Positions 1 to 8,400 of a DNA stretch of 35,878 nucleotides are shown here, one piece after another. The DNA is from JAWXCB01 sp034440455. GTDB taxonomy: Bacteria > Bacteroidota > Bacteroidia > Chitinophagales > CAIOSU01. Under the pieces are notes generated by a model. The model worked only from the letters and a program-made list of their open reading frames with translations, was not told where the DNA came from and ran no database searches. Location: contig JAWXCB010000020.1 of assembly GCA_034440455.1 (NCBI GenBank), positions 1-35,878 of the forward strand, read 5' to 3'. Made by a program: the position numbers and the translations under genes. Position 1 is the stretch's first letter. The number at the start of each line of letters is the position of its first letter.

Positions 1-123
1 CAACTTTTGGACGAGGAGCCAATTTGGGCAATATTTCCATCAGAGGAGGGAGGCATTCCACCTCTCTCTTTTGAAAAATATTACTCCTTTATCTCACTCA
101 CCAAAGTTGCATTTGAAACTTGA
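1..123 (+). CDS. C-terminal end of an unidentified protein (partial)
   Basis: Frame 1 is open from the first base to a TGA at 121-123, giving a 40-residue tail that includes LLDEEPIWAIFPSEEGG and ends in KVAFET. The composition is ordinary for a protein and the frame is uninterrupted, so this is probably the end of a gene that starts outside the window. No family can be recognised from so short a piece. A chance open frame is possible. Confidence 0.45.
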   Translation, partial: QLLDEEPIWAIFPSEEGGIPPLSFEKYYSFISLTKVAFET

Positions 124-131
124 ATTTTAGA

Positions 132-299
132 ATGAGAAAACTGATTCCGATATTCTTTTTTCTTGTCCTCGATTTTTCTTGTACAACTTTTGCCCAAGGA
201 AAAAACCTCAATTATGGTAATAACGATAAAGAGATTTTCAAGAATAAATATTTTGACATCGAAATTTATTTTTCAATGGTTAAGAAAATTAAAATCTAA
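132..299 (+). CDS. Small putative secreted protein or truncated gene remnant (55 aa)
   Basis: ATG at 132 opens a 55-codon frame ending in TAA at 297-299. It begins with a convincing signal peptide: charged MRK, a hydrophobic run IPIFFFLVL, and a likely signal peptidase I site after TTFA (cleavage before QG). Only about 33 residues follow, ending in YFSMVKKIKI. It could be a genuine small exported peptide. It could equally be the 5' stub of a longer secreted protein cut by a deletion, since the mature part is very short and A/T-rich. It starts 8 bases after the preceding stop and ends 10 bases before the hydrolase start, which fits an operon. No family recognised. Confidence 0.35.
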   Translation: MRKLIPIFFFLVLDFSCTTFAQGKNLNYGNNDKEIFKNKYFDIEIYFSMVKKIKI

Positions 300-309
300 C
301 TAAACGACC

Positions 310-1194
310 TTGTCACCCAACGACTGGCTAAACTCCGGCTATTTTTTTCACTATAAGGATTACAAAATTTTTTACCGTCACACGCGTAGCGAAAAAGAAT
401 GCGTTCTGCTATTGCATGGCTTTCCCACTTCATCGTGGGATTGGGATAAAGTATGGAATTCTTTAGCCGAACGCTATTGGCTGCTTGCGCCTGACTTTCT
501 CGGCTTTGGTTTTTCAGATAAGCCATTGCCGTATCCTTATTCCATTTTCGACCAGGCTGATATGCTGGAAGATTTGATTTCAGAAGTAGGCTCTACAAAA
601 TTTCACATCCTCGCGCATGATTACGGAGTATCTGTTGCGCAGGAACTTGTTGCCCGCGCAAATGAAAAAAAGGAGCAGGGTAAAGGTTATTTCAAAATCA
701 AATCGGTATGTTTCCTCAACGGTGGTTTATTTCCCGGAGCATATCAGCCGCTGCTTGTACAAAAAATTCTTGCAGGAAAATTCGGGAGCATCGCGGTGAA
801 GCTGATGAATTCATTTTCGTTTGAACGCAGCATGAACAAAATTTTCGGAGCAGATACAAAAGCATCGCAGCAGGAGTTAGCGGGCTTTTGGCATCTGATA
901 AATCAGAAAAATGGAAAAGCGGCTATCCCTTCTATCATTCAATATCTGCGCGAGCGCGAGAAACATGCGCAGCGATGGACAAGCGCTTTACAAACAACCG
1001 CTATTCCGTTGCGCCTCATCAATGGAACGGAAGACCCGATTTCGGGAATGCGTATGGCGGACAAATACAAAGAGTTGATTCCAAATCCTGATATCGTGTT
1101 GCTGGATGGCATCGGGCATTATCCGCAAGTGGAAGCGCCTTCAAAAGTCGCAAAGCACTATTTAGACTTTAGCAATAAACTTGGGCTTCTGTAA
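310..1194 (+). CDS. Alpha/beta hydrolase, MEST/epoxide-hydrolase-like
   Basis: This is a 294-aa alpha/beta-hydrolase-fold protein. The oxyanion-hole motif HGFPTSSWDW lies near residue 37. The nucleophile elbow reads AHDYGVSVAQEL, with Asp in the nucleophile position as in epoxide hydrolases and haloalkane dehalogenases rather than Ser. A late acid is seen in GTEDP and the catalytic His in GHYPQVE. Similarity runs along the whole length to the MEST/PEG1 branch (LNGGLFPG, PLLVQKIL, QYLREREKHAQRW). The substrate is unknown; a soluble cytoplasmic hydrolase is likely. The start is inferred as TTG at 310, because TAA lies just upstream in frame and the first in-frame ATG falls after the oxyanion motif. 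It is probably unrelated in function to the sugar genes that follow. Confidence 0.85.
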   Translation: MSPNDWLNSGYFFHYKDYKIFYRHTRSEKECVLLLHGFPTSSWDWDKVWNSLAERYWLLAPDFLGFGFSDKPLPYPYSIFDQADMLEDLISEVGSTKFHILAHDYGVSVAQELVARANEKKEQGKGYFKIKSVCFLNGGLFPGAYQPLLVQKILAGKFGSIAVKLMNSFSFERSMNKIFGADTKASQQELAGFWHLINQKNGKAAIPSIIQYLREREKHAQRWTSALQTTAIPLRLINGTEDPISGMRMADKYKELIPNPDIVLLDGIGHYPQVEAPSKVAKHYLDFSNKLGLL

Positions 1195-1274
1195 TCCGTG
1201 TTGCCCTTCTTTTCAATTGTAAAGCGTATAAAACTATCCACGCTATTCGTTAGTTTTAGTCCCCTAATTTCAAG

Positions 1275-2417
1275 ATGATAGTACCATTACACACGCCTAC
1301 ACTATTAGACGAACAGGATAAATACATTCGCACCATTCTTGCAAATCCCTCTATTTTCAGGGATAGAATTTATTCGGCTAAATGCATTGAATGGCTGCTT
1401 AAAATAAGCAAGGCTGGAGCTTACCTCACAAAATCCTGCACACAATCACTTGAACTTGCCGCTCAACTTTTAAACTTTCAGGCAGGCGATGAAGTTATCC
1501 TGCCGTCCTATGGATTCGTATCCACCGCAAATGCTTTTGCTTCTCAGGGGGCAAAATGCAAATTCATAGATATTCGCCCCGATACGATGAATATAGATGA
1601 AAACTTGATTGAGCAGGCGATTACTGAAAAAACAAGGGCGATTATTACAATTAATTATTCCGGTGTGGGTTGCAATTATGACGTAATCATTCCAGTTGCA
1701 AAAAAACATAATCTCATTTTGATTGAAGATAATGCACATGGCATCCTTGCGAAATATAAAGGAGAGTATTTGGGACGATTTGGCGATATTTCCACGAACA
1801 GTTTTGATCATTTGAAGAATATCTCCTGTGGAGAAGGAGGCGCAATTTTGTTTAACAACAAAGCCTTTGAGGAACAAATAAAAATCCGCTACGAATTTGG
1901 CACGAACAAACTTGATTTTATTGCAGGCAAAGTTTCCAGCTATGAGTGGAAAGGAGTGGGTTCAAATTATTATCTCTCCGACTTGCTCTCCGCATTTTTG
2001 CTCGTGCAGTTAGAGAACGCACACCTCATCATAGAACGCTTTAAAACAAGATGGAACCAATATCGCGCATTGCTTTCACCTCTTGCCGATGAAAACCTAA
2101 TCAGGATGCCTTCCATCGGAACCGATTTTGAGCATAACGGTCATCTGTTTTATATCTTCACTAAAAGCAAACAAGAAAGGGCGCAGCTAATTGAATTTTT
2201 GAAAAACAAAGGAATCGCAACTACTTTTCACTACACTCCGCTTCATTCAAGCGAATTCGGAAAAAAGAATGGAAGTTTCTGCGGTGAAGATGTTTACACT
2301 ACGCGTCTTTCAGAAACATTGCTGCGCTTACCCCTATTCTATGCTCTGAAAGAAGAGGAGGCTACTTATGTTGCCCGGAATATTTTTGATTTTTATGGCG
2401 TTGACTTCCATCCTTAA
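1275..2417 (+). CDS. wecE: dTDP-4-amino-4,6-dideoxygalactose transaminase-like (DegT/DnrJ/EryC1 family)
   Basis: This is a 380-aa PLP-dependent sugar aminotransferase of the DegT/DnrJ/EryC1/StrS family. The pattern is closest to WecE/RffA: ILPSYGFVSTANAF, FIDIRPDTMNIDENLIEQAI, IEDNAHG (PLP-binding Asp) and SFDHLKNISCGEGGAIL, where the Lys should form the Schiff base. Known WecE enzymes transfer an amino group from glutamate to dTDP-4-keto-6-deoxyglucose, giving dTDP-4-amino-4,6-dideoxygalactose for surface polysaccharide. The exact sugar made here cannot be read from sequence. Length is normal for the family (about 376). No other nucleotide-sugar genes are adjacent apart from the GlmU-like gene downstream, so it may act with enzymes encoded elsewhere. 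Confidence 0.85.
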   Translation: MIVPLHTPTLLDEQDKYIRTILANPSIFRDRIYSAKCIEWLLKISKAGAYLTKSCTQSLELAAQLLNFQAGDEVILPSYGFVSTANAFASQGAKCKFIDIRPDTMNIDENLIEQAITEKTRAIITINYSGVGCNYDVIIPVAKKHNLILIEDNAHGILAKYKGEYLGRFGDISTNSFDHLKNISCGEGGAILFNNKAFEEQIKIRYEFGTNKLDFIAGKVSSYEWKGVGSNYYLSDLLSAFLLVQLENAHLIIERFKTRWNQYRALLSPLADENLIRMPSIGTDFEHNGHLFYIFTKSKQERAQLIEFLKNKGIATTFHYTPLHSSEFGKKNGSFCGEDVYTTRLSETLLRLPLFYALKEEEATYVARNIFDFYGVDFHP

Positions 2418-2535
2418 TTTTTAGTTTTTTCTCTGCGCTTTATGTCAAATCTCAATAGCGCTCCTTAAAAACGAAATTCCACTGTCAATTTACGGTTCAA
2501 TTCATCTGTGCCAATTCATTAATTTCACCTCCCTT

Positions 2536-3726
2536 ATGAAACTCCCGAACCTCATTCTCTTCGATGACGCCATCATCCGTGGAAATCTCCTCCCGTTCAC
2601 CTTCTCGCGCCCCGTTGCCGACACCCGCATCGGCATCCTCACAATTCGCGAAAAATGGGAACATGCAACGGAGAATACTGCAAGCGTATTGACGGAAAAC
2701 TATCTCTCCAAAAAATATCCGCTCAAAAAAGCCGCAACCAATCTGCTTGTGAATGCTTCTGTTTTGCCCGATGAAAATCTTATCAAAGAAATCGCAGCAT
2801 TGAAAGTTGGAGAGAGTTTAGTAAAAGAGGATGTTGTGATTGCAACTGTCAGCAAAGAAGTATCGCTGGAAAAAATCGCAAGTAACAAGAAGAAAGAATA
2901 CCGCAACGCGATTGTGCAAATCAAACATCCCTGGGATATTTTTTCAAAGAATGAGATTGCGATCACTGCGGATTTCAACGCAATCATAAAAGGACGCAAA
3001 TCACAAAAGATTGATAGCACAAATCATGTTCTTGGGAAAAATATTTTTATTGAGAAAGGCGCGAAAGTGAGTTGTTCTGTTTTAAATGCGACAGCAGGCG
3101 CAATCTATATCGGCAAAGATGCTGAAGTGATGGAAGGCTCGCTCATTCGCGGTCCGTTTGCATTATGCGAACATTCAACCTTGAAACTGGGCTCAAAGAT
3201 TTACGGAGCAACCACGATTGGTCCGCATTGTAAAGTTGGCGGTGAAGTAAATAATTCTGTCATCTTCGGATATTCAAACAAAGCGCATGACGGATTTCTC
3301 GGCAATTCGGTGATTGGCGAATGGTGCAACATCGGAGCCGACAGCAACAACTCCAATCTTAAGAACAATTACGCCAACGTGAAGTTGTGGCATTACCCCA
3401 AAGTCAACTTCGTTGACACTGGGTTGCAGTTTTGCGGCTTATTCATGGGCGACCATAGTAGATGCGGCATCAACACAATGTTCAACACCGGAACTGTGGC
3501 AGGATTTTCTGCGAATATTTTCGGAGCGGGATTTCCAAGGAACTTCATCCCTTCATTCTCGTGGGGAGGCGCGCACGGCTTCTCAACTTATAGTTTACAA
3601 AAGGCGATGGAAACAGCCGAGCGCGTGATGCAGCGCAGAGGATTGAAGTTGGATGCGACAGAAAAAGAAATCTGGAAAAGTATTTTTGAGGAAACTGAAA
3701 AGTATAGAATCAGAAACGCTGATTAA
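2536..3726 (+). CDS. GlmU-family sugar nucleotidyltransferase / acyltransferase, Bacteroidota type
   Basis: This is a 396-aa protein of the divergent Bacteroidota GlmU family (the kind described by TIGR03991). The start LILFDDAIIRGNLLPFTFSRPVADTRIGILTIREKW is the diagnostic N-terminus of that group and stands in place of the classical GlmU pyrophosphorylase G-rich loop. From about residue 160 to 330 the sequence becomes a left-handed beta-helix with hexapeptide-like repeats (IYIGKDAEVMEGSLIRGP, KIYGATTIGPHCKVGGEV, VIGEWCNIGADSNNS). The likely role is production or activation of UDP-GlcNAc or a related sugar nucleotide; substrate assignment is inference. It follows the aminotransferase by 118 bases. 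Confidence 0.8.
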   Translation: MKLPNLILFDDAIIRGNLLPFTFSRPVADTRIGILTIREKWEHATENTASVLTENYLSKKYPLKKAATNLLVNASVLPDENLIKEIAALKVGESLVKEDVVIATVSKEVSLEKIASNKKKEYRNAIVQIKHPWDIFSKNEIAITADFNAIIKGRKSQKIDSTNHVLGKNIFIEKGAKVSCSVLNATAGAIYIGKDAEVMEGSLIRGPFALCEHSTLKLGSKIYGATTIGPHCKVGGEVNNSVIFGYSNKAHDGFLGNSVIGEWCNIGADSNNSNLKNNYANVKLWHYPKVNFVDTGLQFCGLFMGDHSRCGINTMFNTGTVAGFSANIFGAGFPRNFIPSFSWGGAHGFSTYSLQKAMETAERVMQRRGLKLDATEKEIWKSIFEETEKYRIRNAD

Positions 3727-3744
3727 ATATTTCATGCCGCACTC

Positions 3745-3804
3745 GTTCCGGCATCCCCTAATAAGAATACATGTGAGGGGATTCCGGCATAAAGCCGGAA
3801 TGAC
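3745..3804. repeat. Palindromic intergenic repeat (hairpin cluster)
   Basis: The 94-base gap before tpiA holds nested inverted repeats. ATTCCGGC (3781-3788) and GCCGGAAT (3794-3801) form an 8-bp stem with a 5-base loop. ATCCCCT (3753-3759) pairs with AGGGGAT (3776-3782). TTCCGGCAT is also present twice in direct orientation (3746, 3782). This is a REP-like dispersed palindrome that could also act as a transcription attenuator or mRNA stabiliser between the two genes. There is no clear T-run after it, so a strong intrinsic terminator is unlikely. Confidence 0.7.
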
Positions 3805-3820
3805 AAATAAATAAAGAGTA

Positions 3821-4585
3821 ATGCGCAAAAAAATCGTAGCAGGTAACTGGAAGATGAATAAATTCCTCACGGAAGGGATACAACTTACTGTTGATATTTT
3901 GGTTGAATTAGAAAGGAATCCTCCGAAACACACCGTCATTTTGTGTCCGCCATTCATCCATCTTTCCGAATTATCAAAAGTGTTGAAAGAATGCAGTTTC
4001 ATCAAGATTGGCGCGCAAAACTGTTACTATAAAGACAGTGGCGCGTTCACGGGCGAAGTGTCTGTGCCGATGCTTGCTTCGCTTGGAATTGATTACGTAA
4101 TCACAGGACATTCCGAGCGCAGGCAATTGTTTTTTGAAACCGATGAAATCATCGCGCAAAAAGTAAAAGCAATTCTTGCACACGGTCTGAAACCAATTTT
4201 CTGCTGTGGCGAGCCGCTTGACGTGCGCGAAAAAAATGAGCATCTTAATTATGTGAGCAATCAGGTGCAAAAGAGTTTATTCAATCTTTCGCAACAAGAA
4301 ATAAAATCAGTAGTGATTGCTTATGAGCCGATTTGGGCAATCGGCACTGGCGTAAATGCTTCTCCCGAACAGGCGCAGGAGATGCACTTGTTCATTCGCA
4401 ACCTGCTCAAAGAAAAATTCGGAAACGAAAGCGCAGATTTAACTACAATACTTTATGGCGGCAGTGTGAAAAGCGAGAATGCTGCAACTCTTTTCAGCAA
4501 GCCCGATGTGGATGGCGGCTTAATTGGTGGCGCTTCATTACAAGCGAGCGAATTTATGAAGATTGTGAGAAGCCTTCCAAATTGA
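3821..4585 (+). CDS. tpiA: Triosephosphate isomerase
   Basis: This is a 254-aa TIM-barrel enzyme that interconverts dihydroxyacetone phosphate and glyceraldehyde 3-phosphate in glycolysis and gluconeogenesis. All catalytic parts are present: Lys11 in GNWKMN, His in GHSERR near residue 98, and the Glu in AYEPIWAIGTG near residue 168, which heads the mobile loop 6. The phosphate-binding elements YGGSVK and DGGLIGGASL close the barrel. Length is normal. ATG at 3821 places the canonical N-terminal strand directly after the start. Its TGA overlaps the proposed TTG start of prmA, so the two are probably cotranscribed. Confidence 0.97.
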   Translation: MRKKIVAGNWKMNKFLTEGIQLTVDILVELERNPPKHTVILCPPFIHLSELSKVLKECSFIKIGAQNCYYKDSGAFTGEVSVPMLASLGIDYVITGHSERRQLFFETDEIIAQKVKAILAHGLKPIFCCGEPLDVREKNEHLNYVSNQVQKSLFNLSQQEIKSVVIAYEPIWAIGTGVNASPEQAQEMHLFIRNLLKEKFGNESADLTTILYGGSVKSENAATLFSKPDVDGGLIGGASLQASEFMKIVRSLPN

Positions 4586-5433
4586 CGATTTACGAATTGA
4601 AATCAGAAAAAACTTATTTGCTTGTCGAGTTCGGGGATTTGAATTCTGAACATAAAGAACTTCTCTCCGCGCTCCTTCCCGATTATGGTTTTGAAGGACT
4701 CGAAGAATTAGAATCTTCATTGAAAGGCTACATCCTGCAAAAAGATTTTTCCGCAGATACGCTCAATGATTTTCTCAAGCAATTTTCTCTTGACATTTCA
4801 TTTACCGAACAACTGCTTCCCAACAAAAATTGGAACGAAGCGTGGGAGAAAAGCTACGAGCCGATTGTAGTTGCTGATTCTGTGATTATCAAGGCATCCT
4901 TTCATCAAACGAATAAAAGCTATCCGTTTGAAATCCGCATTGACCCGCAGATGTCGTTTGGCACGGGGCATCATGAAACCACGCAGTTGATGACAGAGAT
5001 GATGCTCGGTATGGATTTTCAAGACAAAAGCGTCTTAGACTTTGGCAGCGGAACGGGCGTTCTTTCTATTTTGGCACACAAAATGAAAGCAACGCGCGTT
5101 GTTGCGATTGACATTGATGAATGGGCTTACAACAACATCATTGAGAACATGGAAAAAAATTACGCGCAGCATATCGAGCCTTTGCTTGGCGGAGCAGATG
5201 CGCTGCCTGACGAGCGCTTTGAAATCATCCTCGCCAATGTGAACAAAAACATCCTACTGGAGAGCATGGAAATATTACTTTCAAGGCTTATTAAAAACGG
5301 CATCATTCTGTTCAGCGGACTGCTGTTGCAGGACGAGTCGGAGTTCGTGCAATCCGCTCAAAAGAACGGTTTAATATTGTTGGAAAAGAAAACAAAAAAC
5401 GAATGGGTTTCTCTCAAATTTCAGAGGCAGTGA
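4582..5433 (+). CDS. prmA: Ribosomal protein L11 methyltransferase
   Basis: This is a class I SAM-dependent methyltransferase of about 283 aa. PrmA hallmarks are DPQMSFGTGHHETT, motif I VLDFGSGTGVLSIL, the acidic VAIDID strand end, and ANVNKNIL. In known bacteria PrmA trimethylates ribosomal protein L11. The open frame extends back to 4333, but that extension is the shadow of tpiA. The best start is TTG at 4582, which overlaps the tpiA stop (TTGA) and leaves a normal N-terminal domain (TIYELKSEKTYLLVEF). TTG at 4597 or 4618 is possible; the first in-frame ATG lies far inside the catalytic domain. The first codons resemble the 7-bp repeats described at 35163. It ends inside the start region of the giant gene downstream. 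Confidence 0.92.
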   Translation: MTIYELKSEKTYLLVEFGDLNSEHKELLSALLPDYGFEGLEELESSLKGYILQKDFSADTLNDFLKQFSLDISFTEQLLPNKNWNEAWEKSYEPIVVADSVIIKASFHQTNKSYPFEIRIDPQMSFGTGHHETTQLMTEMMLGMDFQDKSVLDFGSGTGVLSILAHKMKATRVVAIDIDEWAYNNIIENMEKNYAQHIEPLLGGADALPDERFEIILANVNKNILLESMEILLSRLIKNGIILFSGLLLQDESEFVQSAQKNGLILLEKKTKNEWVSLKFQRQ

Positions 5434-8400
5434 AGCGTCAGTTGCTTTGTTTTTTGCTGCTGCTTCCTTTTCTTGCTTCGTCACAAACGCTAACAAAATT
5501 TTCCCCCGAGCCTGACAAGTTTGTAAAGGAAATTACGGACTTGCTGAATGCAACGAAACGCGAAGATTGCGCGGCAACAGCAGCGGCATTTGCTGCAAAT
5601 TTCAAAGCAGGTACGCTCGCTTCCAAACTGCCGAAAATTCAGGAAGCATCGGATGTGATGCTGTATAGGAACATGCGCGCGTATCCGCATTTCGAGCAGT
5701 ACCTGCGCACAGTGAATAATTATGTGGCAGCAAACAAGCCTGATGATTTATTTAACAAGTGGTCTGACATTCTCGTGAAGGTTACGAAGGAGCAGCGCAG
5801 AGGCGAAACGAAAGACTTTATGGCTTACACTGAGTTTGCAGATGGATTGTTTTCGCAGGGCGCTATGTATGTATCGCAATCAAAAACGTGGCTTGCGAAA
5901 TCCGATAATTACATACTGCAATTTGACAGCGTGCCGAGCGCATTTTTCCCAACGGTTGACCTCACCGTGTTCACTGCAAAAGATACCATCAACATCAAAG
6001 GCACCTCAGGCGCATACTATCCGTTGAGAAATATCTGGGTGGGGAAAAAAGGGCGTGTTGATTGGACGCGCGCTGGTCACGACCCGAATACAGTATATGC
6101 TGATGCCAAGAGCTATCGCATTGATGTCACGCAGTCAGATTTCAAAATGGATTCCGTGACGTTTTACAACAAGCAATATTTTGACTATTCGCTCGAAGGA
6201 AATTTCAGCGACAAACTCACGCCTCAGAAAAACGACATCAGCTATCCGCGCTTTACTTCTTTCCGCAAAGACCTTGCAATAAAAGACCTTGCGCCCAACG
6301 TGAACTTTGTCGGAGGGTTTGCGCTCAACGGCACCAAAGTAATCGGCACAGGCGATGAATACAGCAAAGCCACGCTCTTTTTTTTTAATTCCAAAAATGA
6401 GAAAGTGTTGAGCGTGAAATCGAAGGAAATTCTTTTGAAGAAAACAGAGAGCCTGGCAGCCGATAACGCGGAGATTTCATTGTACTTGGATAAAGATTCC
6501 ATCTATCACCCGGGATTGACAATGATTTACAAAATCAAGCTGGAAGAAGTGAATCTTTATCGCGGTGAATCGGGAATTGCCTCTACTCCGTTTTTCGATT
6601 CCTATCACAGGCATGAAATAAAAACGGATGCGCTTGTCTGGAAAATCAATGAACCTTTTATCAATGTAAAAATGCTGAGTGGCGCGGGAAAAGCGCCTGC
6701 TACGTTCACTTCTGACAGATTTTTTCGCCTTGGCGAGTTGCAGAAATTTCAGGGCATGATGGACTTTAACATTGTCTCTTCGATTTACGCATATTCAAAA
6801 AAGAACGACACGCGCGAAATCCTCGCGGAAGACCTTGCAAAAAAAATCAACCCAAATTATACAGTAAATACCATTCAGGATTTGTTGTATAAGCTCATTG
6901 AAAACGGATTTATTTTTTATGATGCCGACAGGCAGGTGATTACCGTGCGCGATAAAGTGTTTACCTACATCGCTGCAAATAGTAATGACCCACGCTACGC
7001 GATTGACTATGATGTGATTCAGATTAATTCCTACACGCCCAATCTCAACGGGAAATTGTTTTTCGATAAAAAAGACATCAGCCTTGTGGGCGTAAAAGAA
7101 GTGCTGCTCAGCGATTCGCAAAGCGTGTATGTATATCCCGACACAGGAAAAATTCAGATTGGTGAAGGGAGAGACATGGATTTCTCCGGCAAGGTTTCCG
7201 CAGGGCGTTTGGATTTTCAAGGCACCGGTTTTCGTTTTGAATATGACACGTTCATGCTCGACCTCACGAATCTTGCCTCGGCAATGATGTGGGTTCCATC
7301 GGGCGAGTTTGATAAAACGGGCGCAGAATTGCTGAAGCCGATGACTTCAAAAATTGAAGGGCTTACCGGCTTTCTCAATATTGACAAGCCGGATAATAAA
7401 TCAGGAAAAAAGAATTACGCGGAGTATCCCGTTTTCACCAACATGGAAAAATCCTACGTGTATTATGCAGATTCTTTCATTCACAAAGGCGCATACATAA
7501 AAGATTCCTTCTACTTCCTGCTTGACCCGTTTGTGTTTGACAGTCTTGATTCATTCGATCCGTATTTATCTGACTTCAAGGGTGATTTATATTCTTCTGA
7601 CATCTTTCCCACGTTTCGTGAAAATCTGAAAGTGCAGAAAGACCTTTCATTTGGCTTCAAGAGAGTAACGCCCGAAAAAGGTTTTCCGCTTTACAAAGGC
7701 AAAGGAACATACAACGATTCCATTTTTCTGAGTAATGCGGGATTGCGGGGTGACGGTAAAATCAAATACTTGTTCAACACGATTGAATCAGACAGCATCA
7801 TTTTCTTTCCCGATTCGATGGATGCATTTGCGCAAAATTTTGAAATGAAAAAGACAACGTATGAGGGCGTTACATTTCCGCCCGTAAAAGGCTACAATAA
7901 TCAAATTCACTGGCTGCCGTATCTCGACAGCATGTTAATCAACATGACTGATTCGCCTTTCGTGATGTATGACTCTGCGCAGTTGAAAGGAAATCTGATG
8001 TTTACGAAAAAAGGATTGAAAGGCAATGGTGATTTCGATTTCCGCGAAGCATCTATGGCTTCTGAGTTGTTCAACTTTGAATCCGTTGCGCTGCATTCCG
8101 ACACGATTAATCTCGTGATTAAATCCATTGCGGAAGATAAAGTAACCTTTAAAACACCCAACGTGCGCGGGCGTATTGACTTTGAAAAACGCGAGGGCGA
8201 GTTCAAATCAAATGACATAAACATTCCGACAACTTTTGACAACAATAAATACAAAACCTCCATCAACGAGTTTTTTTGGGATATGGATGGAAACTTTCTC
8301 GACTTCAAAGTTCCTCCCGGAAGCGCAGGCGTTTACTTCACTTCCACCGACCCCGCGCAGGATTCGCTGAAGTTCCTCGGACAACGCGCCTTCTTTGATA

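Noticed and set aside
3745..3804. Strong intrinsic terminator between the GlmU-like gene and tpiA
   Set aside because: The hairpin is followed by GACAAATAAATAAAG rather than a T-run, so repeat or attenuator is a better description.
4333..4581. N-terminal extension of prmA by 83 codons
   Set aside because: It lies wholly within tpiA in another frame, is rich in Arg/Cys, and is not part of any PrmA domain.
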